64,000 nucleotides of DNA from Marsupella aquatica (taxonomy: Eukaryota > Marchantiophyta): the NCBI GenBank assembly GCA_973895155.1, contig OZ316898.1, forward strand, positions 14,942,001 through 15,006,000, in the 5' to 3' direction. Of the stretch, positions 56,907-64,000 are shown one piece after another. Positions within the stretch are counted from its first letter, which is position 1, and every line of letters starts with the position of its first letter. The notes under the pieces were generated by a model. The model did not search any database and was not told the origin of the DNA. It saw only the letters and a list, made by a program, of their open reading frames with translations. Position numbers and translations under genes: made by a program.

Positions 56907-58426
56907 ATGCCTCGTGTTTTACAACGCCAGGAACAATTGAGGGCTCTCAGGCATGAACTACAGCTAAACATTGCATTAATGAGCTCCTCAAACTCTTCAT
57001 CTGATGTAGATTCACTGAACGCCCCATCGGGCTACTTGGAGGCAGAGGATCTGGCCAATACTTCCATTTTATCACAGTCAGACAACGACTGTGACATGGA
57101 CAGTACTACTTCGGACTCAGAGTGCTCAGACGGTCCACTTGAGTATGAAGTTCTTACTTCAATGTTTGAATTGTACTTTGTGCTGTACTACACCAGGTTC
57201 TTTGTCCCCAGACATGTGACCAGTAAGTCTGGGGAATTTGTCGCCCAATATTTCCACAATTTGCCCAATCCATTGTTCAGGCAGCTGACGAGGATGGACA
57301 AGAGCACCTTCTTTGGCCTGGTTGATAAAGTTGAATCTCATCCCATATTTGAGAACCATTCTCACTATGGACAGGCCCCCATCATTACCCAGTTAGCAGT
57401 ATGTCTTGACAGGCTAGGCCATGATGGTAATGGGGCGTGTTTAAATCATTTGATCCCAACTTGGGGAGTTAGTTGTGGCACTCTAGTAAATTTTAGCAAG
57501 CGGTGCTTTGTGGCTTTAGAGGCAGTGCTTTTTGACCAAATTGCTTGGCCAAACATCACTGAGAGGCTTCAGATTTCAGAAGCGTTTTCAGCTCATGGCT
57601 TCCCAGGATGTGTAGGGCTCATTGATGGGTCCCTGATGCCATTGACACAACGGCCTAAAGCACATGGAGAATGTTACTATGACAGATAGAGTCGTTATTC
57701 AATTAACAGTCAAGTAGTGTGTGACCACAGGCGAAAAATCATCTTCATGTTCATAGGTAATTATATTTCCATTTGCATTTTCAATTGAAATTGTAAGTTG
57801 TATTGAGCAGTTTTAAATTGCAGGACTAACTGAACATTATGTGTGTACAAATTTCAGGAATACCAGGATCATGTGGTGACCTCACAAGCATCAGGAGGTC
57901 TCCATTGTGGGAATATTGTAACCAGGTAGGGGCAAATGTAGTGTTCCAAGAAGGGCAGTACTTATTGGGTGACTCTGGCTATCATGTCTGTCCCCATTTA
58001 GTATGTTCCTTTAAACGAGTGGACACTTCAGACAACAAAGAGGACTTTAACACATGTGTGGCTAAGTGTCGAGTCACTAATGAACATTGTATTGGAGTTC
58101 TGAAATCCCGTTGGCATTCACTGAAAGAGGTGAGGGTGCAGCTCAATCAAAAAAAGGATTCAGTTTGGATGGTTAGATGGATAAACATTTGCTGTAAGTT
58201 GCACAATTATGTTATCAATGAGAACGATGAGTGGACTGAAGACGACCAAATGGAGAACCAGGACTCAGTGGATGCCTCTGAGCCGAATGAGACTGAAGGA
58301 CATTTCAGGGCTTCAAGGCAAGTAACTTCACAGGCCGGAAATGCCCTGCTACTTCGGGTAATGGATTACACCCAGGTTCAGTTTAATAGGGCCCCAGGAA
58401 GATTTTTATGGAGCGCCCCTCAATGA
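56907..58426 (+). pseudogene. PIF/Harbinger DDE transposase (one stop codon)
   Basis: Exons 56,907-57,756 and 57,858-58,426 join in phase 1 (GTAATT...TTTCAG). The start is ATG 56,907, just after TTTCCAG. The acidic, Ser-rich N-terminus is followed by FRQLTRMDKSTFFGLVDKV (typical N-terminal helices), then GLIDGSLMPL (first catalytic Asp), IPGSCGDLTSIRRSPLW (second Asp), GDSGY, and VTNEHCIGVLKSRW (catalytic Glu), in the order expected for the family. TAG at 57,687-57,689 sits in YYDR-*-SRYSINSQVV, where relatives usually have Lys or Gln. This nuclease would excise and insert the element by cutting at the TIRs, together with the Myb-like ORF1 partner. As read, the protein would end before the second Asp. 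Confidence 0.85.
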
Positions 58427-58749
58427 CCAGGACTCAATTAAATGGCCACTTTGCAGGTATAGTCCTGTTCCCCTTGTGTGGCACACAGTTCTACATACTT
58501 CACGTGGGTACTTTCTTTGTGGAGTTAATATGGAGTAACTTCGTAAGGCAGCCACTTTGCCTTGCATATTTCTTTTCCATGTGACGCTCCATGCCTATTC
58601 TCACGTTGGCCTTTTATGAGTACTTCAGGGAGGACCTACTCGCCTCGAGCTTCACAGAAGGCCACTCGAATGTGACAAGGGCCTGAAGTCTATTGTTGTT
58701 TCAAAGTCCGCAAGTCAGCGTAAGAGTTTTGAGGTGACATCGCTCAACG

Positions 58750-59178
58750 ATGCAGAATACACGGCTTTGGCTTGTGGGGAAGGGGATTACCAATTCCACC
58801 ATATGGATTGCAATTCCGGGTTTTCCACAGTGGCCAAAGGAACCTCGTATTTCCTTTCAGAGAGTCCACGGTTTTGTGGAGAATTTTGACCCTAATTTTG
58901 AAGGTGTGCAAGTCCTTGAGGTTAACGTGAGGGCAGCCCTAGTGTACTCCAAAGCAGTACTTTTTGGCAGGCAAGAAATGGTGCCTTTTGGGGAGATCCC
59001 TATGCCTGATCTCCCGGTAATCCACTTGGAAGATTTTGATACGGAAGGAGAGAGCGTAGTGACAACAGCGGATGCTGGATGCGGGGAGTTGGAATCGGGA
59101 GAGGTGTCCTCTGTTTCATGTGGAGAGGACCTCGGATGTGCTAAACCGACTCCTCATACAGGAGCACCAATAGAGTGA
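58750..59178 (+). CDS. Unrecognised ORF inside the Harbinger element
   Basis: A 142-residue frame from ATG 58,750. The first half is rich in aromatic and hydrophobic residues (WIAIPGFPQWPKEPRISF, VQVLEVNVRAALVYSKAVLF), suggesting a small beta-rich domain. The second half is acidic and low in complexity. I recognise no family. It could be a separate gene or the last exon of a longer one starting upstream of 58,620. Confidence 0.35.
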   Translation: MQNTRLWLVGKGITNSTIWIAIPGFPQWPKEPRISFQRVHGFVENFDPNFEGVQVLEVNVRAALVYSKAVLFGRQEMVPFGEIPMPDLPVIHLEDFDTEGESVVTTADAGCGELESGEVSSVSCGEDLGCAKPTPHTGAPIE

Positions 59179-60389
59179 TAGAGGATAGAGCAAAATTTCA
59201 TACTAGGGTTTACGTATTGTTGTAGTTCAACTTTGGTGGAGCTTTTTGAACGGATGTACTTTGTACACAAGCTAGGCATTTTATGTGAACTACTCTAAAA
59301 TGTAACCTTGGGCAATTTTGTCTCGAAAAGCGGCTAAGTGTGCCCTTTTTGGATGAATGAATGATTCGGCTATGGATGCCAAAGTATGCAGCTGTTGTGG
59401 AGTGTCAATTTGGCTTCTGTTGGCTTCTATTGCAAATGCATTCCGAGTTTGCTCCCCGGTTTGCTCTGAGTGTGGAGGTCCATCCCAAAAATGATCACAA
59501 ATGGTCCCGATGTAACATTGGAAAAGAATGCCTATGTCCCATTTATCTTAGACACATTAATTTGAAGTACACGTAGAGTTTCAAAAAGTAATGCTCCATC
59601 AAACCCCCGATCAAACCGATGGAGCTGGAGTGGGAGGAGGAGGACGTGTATCTGTGTGTCCACTCCAAGTTCAGATTTGATAAAAATCAATAGGGCACTT
59701 TATTCTCTTAGGGTTCATTCACTGGTTCCACGCCCAGATGTTGTGTGTTTTCTAATGCCGATCTTCTTTTTAATGAACTTGCTGCGGAGTGCTGATGTTA
59801 TGCTGTGAACTATTAGTCTAGAAGAAGTTATCCTAACGTTGGAAAGGTTAAATCATGCGACTCAGAAACTTTAACTCATCCCGCATTTTCAAGTAATTTC
59901 TGCCCCCAATCCAGATGCTTTAGATCCCTATCTTCTGATACATACTGAGAAGACTAGACACGGTGAGCTTTCATGATATGCGACGTTCATGCTTGGGTGG
60001 ATATCAACACACAAAGTGAGCTATTGATCCTGCCTTCTGAAGCGAATTCAGAAGGTTTGCATTCATGGTTAGATCTAGATATCGGTACTTACTCGCAGGA
60101 TTGAAGGGTATCGACTGAGCATTTTAATTGTGGAAAATGTGTGTGACCACACAACAATCAGTACATGGAAAAATTGGCATTTAACCTACTTCACAGAAGC
60201 CAACCTAAAGTCTACTGAGCTACGGGCTAACTGAATCTGGGACACTCGAACTTGCTGCGTCTATAATGGCCATCATTACCTTAAAGTGTTCAGGCGAAGG
60301 ATTCTAATGAATAAGTTGCGTGAGCAAGACTGTGGATTGCTGAGCTTTTATAATAGCCAGCTGATGTTTGAGATCTATTCTTGCTCGCT

Positions 60390-61717
60390 TCTCATCGTGT
60401 CTTCGTTGAATTCGTTCTCTTCTATTCACTTTTGCTGATTGAGCAACTCGCATGACGCTCTCTCAGAATGCATCTGCTTCTCTGGCCTCTTTCCTGTCTA
60501 CAAGTTCTTGTTGCCTCCATCTGTCCTTGGCCTCGATCATCTGAATTCTGTATGCATTTTTCTCTTGTAATCTTTCGGCATATATACACCTCGGCCAGGT
60601 TGGGCTTAGATGTGGATTGCGTTTGTGATGGCCTCTTCCCCTGTCGGGCCCGCTGACTACCTCGTTCCTGTGTGACTGCTGGATGAGTAGACGCTGTGCC
60701 TCTGCTTTGACCTTGTGACCGTGGAGCTGCCAATGCTGGGATGAATGTTGGAGTTGACATCGGCTCTTCAACAGTTGGCAGGTTTGATCCAGGCTGGGAT
60801 TCAGGCTGAGTTGTTGTTTGAGGTAGCGACTCATTCACAGAGCTATTGGCGGTACCAGGAGGCCGAGTTGCATCAATGTCATCGTCGGTAAGGGAATGAG
60901 CAAATTGAATTTCGGGGTCAGTTGCGGCAAAAATAGCAGAGTGAGTACCAAATGAATTGTCAATGGTGCAATGGACTACATTTAGAGGCCTACATGCAAG
61001 TCATTTGCGCTACCAAATGGGAATGGGGGGAGTAGCTACGCTCTTACCTGCTTCGTGGTAGTTGGAGTTGTCTGGGTTTGGAAACTCAGATTCATGCAGC
61101 TCTTCATCGTCGGATCCAACATCAACATATAATTCTCGATGGCCCGGTAAGCCAGCAGCGATTGTGCTTGGAGGAGAAACGTTAGATCTCTCCCCATAAA
61201 TTGCGTGCATGCGCTCAAACAATGGGCAAATTTTCTCATACTTATCACCCAGTGTAAGTCCCTGTCTCAACTCAGCTTCTGTGAGTCCAGCACCAGAGTC
61301 TCGCTTCATAGCCAGGGCCTCCTTATATTTCTTTAAGAAACGCTGAAATCGCTTCCCAAGGTTATCGCCTGTTGCCACAAACTTTGGAAATCCATTGTCG
61401 TGCAAGTCGATGAGCATCTTTTTGAAAACAGTCTTCTTCGGAGGATGTTTACCTGTGATGGATGGACGACTACTGGTGCCATTGAGCATAGCAAAGTTCT
61501 CAGGTACTTCCAACCAATCAACGATCATTGCAAGGTGATGTGGCAAAAGCTTACGATTATCTCCTCCTGGACCCATTGCTTCAGCTTGCGTGACCATATC
61601 GATGTCGGATTCAGGAGGTTGGGAGTCGTGGATGACCACTTCAGCAGGGGAATACCTCGGCCGATTTGGATAGTGAACCTGATGGTTCACATATGATTCC
61701 TCGGCTGACAAGTCCAT
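60390..61717 (-). pseudogene. Harbinger ORF1, Myb/SANT-like DNA-binding protein
   Basis: Starts at ATG 61,717 (MDLSAEESYVNHQVHY). Exon 1 runs to about 61,030 (GAAGCAG|GTAAGAG). It holds a Myb/SANT-like region: LLPHHLAMIVDWLEVPENF, KTVFKKMLIDLHDNGFP, LGKRFQRFLKKYKEALAMK, the layout of Harbinger ORF1 proteins that bind the TIRs and bring the transposase into the nucleus. Exon 2 (from about 60,960) is Gln/Ser/Thr-rich, then passes into a C-terminal charged helix (AERLQEKNAYRIQMIEAKDR, then VMRVAQSAKVNRRERIQRRH). Frame changes between the two parts at a TATATA run near 60,590, consistent with loss of one TA. TGA at 60,463-60,465 interrupts the helix. It is on the strand opposite the transposase, as is common in the family. 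Confidence 0.7.
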
Positions 61718-62087
61718 GTTTAGTATTGCTGATTTCGCCTCAGAAATTTGGAGAGGAGCTCCTAGATCGAGCGAGGGAATTGCTATTTCAAATCTTCAAG
61801 GAATTGAGCAAAGCATTCATGTCGCGACCAACACATTACGGCGCGTTCAAAATAAAAGTGGGAATCGATAGAAAGCTAGTGTGTAGTGTGTAGTTTTGCA
61901 CTAGTCGTCCACCTCAGGTTAACCTCAGGTTTAGCAGGAAATGGCCCGACACTCAGTGCCGCGACCCCACTCAATATTGAGTGCCCTAAAATAAAACGGC
62001 TCGGGTGTATCCACTTGCGGGACGCCCGACACCTTCACGGGCCGCCCGTGAGGTCAGATATATTCCCATATTTGAGACGCCCTAGTA

Positions 62088-62682
62088 GATCCCTGCTGTC
62101 TAAAGAAGGGAGGCCACGGCTTGGACAAAAGATCTCACATGATCGTGAGTGGTACAGCTCAGGAGTAAACACATAGAAGAGTTCAGAGTGGAATTTGCCT
62201 AGAGACCCTCAACCCTAGCATAATAATGAAAGCGAATCACTCGATAGTGCAACAAACACCATGTCTAGACAATTGAGTGAAGTTTCACTTTACACGAAAG
62301 GGCGACACGTGATCCCAATAAACCGTGAGCCAACACAAATGACCCTAAACTTCTTGCAGTCCGAAAGCTTATAATTGCAAAATGACCCTCACTTTTGCTC
62401 CCAGTCACGGAAAACCCCCATTAGCAAACTGACCCAGATAAAAGATGAAATTGGCCACCTCTAAGGTCTAGCATATAGCCACATGGCACATTTCCTGAGA
62501 AAGTGGGATTTGGAAGGAGGAGGAGCGATATTCGACAGAGGGGCAAGCGCATATCTACTGTAGCAACTCTATGAGTCGCAAGGATGTCTTTTCTCAAATC
62601 CAAAGCACAGCCCTTAGCTCCTACAACGTACTGCGGTTCACGCTTTTAGCAAGGTAGAGAATTTGTGTGCAGCAGAGTATCA
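62088..62682. other. Spacer between Harbinger element and DsbA-like gene
   Basis: No gene was seen. The segment nearest 62,683 should contain the promoter and leader of the following gene. Confidence 0.5.
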
Positions 62683-64000
62683 ATGGCATCATCGGGAACG
62701 CTACCGGTATCGGTGACCATTGATGCATACAGCGATGTAGCCTGCCCCTGGTGTTACGTCGGAAAGGTTTTCCTCTGCACTGTACAGCTTTCTTTGTTCT
62801 GCACCAGACTGGGTTTTCTGTTCGGAAATGTCTTCCTCTTGCGGCTTGGGGATTAGGGGCTAGCAATGTAGAATCAGCGGTTTGTGGAATTTAGAGAAAC
62901 TGCCACCAATGGGCACAAAGATGAAGAGCTACATCTTGCTACCGAGTAATCGACCTCTGCTGCCTCATTGTGTGGTTAGGGAGAGATATCAAGTCGGGCT
63001 GGATGTGATTTGAATTTTCTATTTCCCTCATCGCACGAGTCGTGATTGTCTATTCTCAGCTGCTACTACCTGTTGTGGATTACAGAGGCGTCTCGATCTA
63101 GCAATACAGAAGATTGAGGCGGACACAAGAAGTGCACCAATTCGGGTTGTCGTCAAATGGTGAGCATAAAACCTATCTACCTTAAATCAATCTCAACATC
63201 TGATGAGAACCCGCTATTTAGAGAGGTTAATTTAATTAGATTCCACTTTGTTGATCTGAATCCGTTTGAAGCACAACGGTGGTAAATGTAGGCTCAATGA
63301 ATAAAAGTTACTCCACAATGGAATCATAAAAGTTTTCTAAGATATACTCGGGTTATAGTGAACACTCCTCATGTGGAACTTCAAGCCTGTGAATCGATCG
63401 TGTAGGTAGTTTTGTAACTGGTCGATTGGTCCTTCTTAGCTTCACGGGGCGATTGCTGGGACAGCTGACACGATTCAAAGAAGCCCGACTTGGAGAACAT
63501 CGTCGCAGTTGGAAAACTTGCGGCACGTTTCATTTTCAACTTTCAAGTCCTTACCGCAGACAAAAAGATTGTTCAACGTTAAATAATTCGAGAGCCTTAT
63601 CGTCAGGTTAAACTCTGCCAGAAATATGCTGTAACATGCTGGCTTTTTAATCAGGCATCCTTACATGATTGATCCGAGGACAAATATATCCGGGGAGGAT
63701 TATCTAGCTTACAATCGGCGCAGATGGGGTTCAGATTCGTGGACACAATCTCTGCGGAGGTATTGCTGATCACTCTCTTTGCTATTGCGGACAAGGTTGA
63801 TAGGGAAGTTATTAGTTCTCCTCTTTCATTGGTTAGGTCAAACTCTTCCACGAGTTTCCTTAGAATGAAGGCAAGACCTAGTTAAAGGGAAAACCTACTC
63901 TTCATCTACCCAAATTAATCAGCTTTGCTGCACGTTGCCTCATGACGGCTAAAAGTTTTTCCGGCTGCCTCAAATTGGCAATTGGTTTTCCCTATTGGAG
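62683..64000 (+). CDS. DsbA/FrnE-like thioredoxin-fold protein, 5' part
   Basis: Three exons are visible and the gene runs off the window. Exon 1, 62,683-62,766, encodes MASSGTLPVSVTIDAYSD then VACPWCYVGK, with the CPWC redox motif typical of the DsbA/FrnE/HCCA-isomerase family. Exon 2, 63,086-63,159, follows in phase 0 (RRLDLAIQKIEADTRSAPIR then VVVKW). Exon 3, 63,655-63,759, follows in phase 2 (WHPYMIDPRTNISGEDYLAY then RRRWGSDSW), matching the 'L.P....G..Y' region of the family. Family members are thiol-disulphide oxidoreductases or glutathione-dependent isomerases. Without a signal peptide, the plant protein is probably cytosolic. Later exons are beyond 64,000 or not recognised. The exon 1 donor GTTTTC is weak, but both joins keep frame and family similarity. 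Confidence 0.8.

Larger units (their letters stand above)
55509..62082. mobile_element. Complete PIF/Harbinger element
   Basis: The left end starts GGGCGTCTCAAATATGAGA and the right end is its inverse with one mismatch (GGGCGTCTCAAATATGGGA read inward). TAGTA occurs directly outside both ends (55,504-55,508 and 62,083-62,087). Harbinger elements typically duplicate 3 bp, so either the TIR starts two bases further out or the shared TAGTA is partly chance. Subterminal regions at both ends are GC-rich with repeated GCGGGACGCC. Inside are a DDE transposase, a Myb/SANT-like ORF1 in opposite orientation, an OB-fold-like ORF and one unknown ORF. Near-identical TIRs suggest recent insertion, yet the transposase and ORF1 each carry a stop codon. 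Confidence 0.85.

Noticed and set aside
1-64000. tRNA, rRNA or organelle insertions
   Set aside because: Looked for cloverleaf-like and rRNA-like sequence by eye and found none. A short tRNA could still be missed without a covariance search.

Overview
The window is nuclear DNA of a plant. The evidence is spliceosomal GT-AG introns, CCCTAAA telomere-type tracts, a BAHD acyltransferase and plant-type DNA transposons (PIF/Harbinger, MULE-like). I cannot name the species from the sequence. A land plant is likely; a non-seed plant is only a guess.

There are three compartments. (1) About 0.6-32.3 kb is a decayed, repeat-saturated accessory region. It holds a family of five F-box-like genes (1.6-8.8 kb, both strands), two related genes with a ParB-like domain (3.4-6.0 kb degenerate; 19.2-25.6 kb with an intact DGNHR motif, a beta-class DNA-methyltransferase-like domain and a C48/Ulp1 protease), a MULE-like transposase gene with a SWIM finger (10.0-14.3 kb, minus), and a gene with an acidic/coiled-coil region and a second Ulp1 domain followed by three FCP1/NIF-like HAD domains (26.1-32.3 kb). 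Short GC-rich palindromes fill the introns and spacers here but largely avoid the exons. There is also a 169-bp satellite (13 units of identical length), a 401-bp tandem repeat, a 40-bp hairpin array inside an intron, and telomere-like modules. The genes carry many in-frame stop codons but few frameshifts. Where repeats or paralogues reveal the ancestral codon, the change is a C:G to T:A transition, which fits decay of methylated DNA.

(2) About 32.3-55.5 kb is calmer. It contains a MITE-like inverted repeat, old duplications, an intact intronless BAHD acyltransferase (38.6-40.6 kb, plus), and a gene of some 22 exons for a tandem AAA+ ATPase (43.6-52.4 kb, minus). An almost perfect fold-back sits at 55.2 kb.

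(3) 55,509-62,082 is a complete PIF/Harbinger element. It has TIRs, flanking TAGTA repeats, a DDE transposase, a Myb/SANT-like ORF1 and an additional OB-fold-like ORF, with two stop codons and one probable dinucleotide slip. To its right, from 62,683, the first three exons of a DsbA/FrnE-like thioredoxin-fold gene run off the window.

The most unusual item is the ParB-like + DNA-methyltransferase-like + Ulp1 gene at 19.2-25.6 kb, with its degenerate sister at 3.4-6.0 kb. ParB-methylase combinations are known from phages and bacteria. Here the domains sit in an intron-containing plant gene within a palindrome-rich repeat landscape. All exon models were read by eye from frame continuity and splice sites, without transcripts or database searches.
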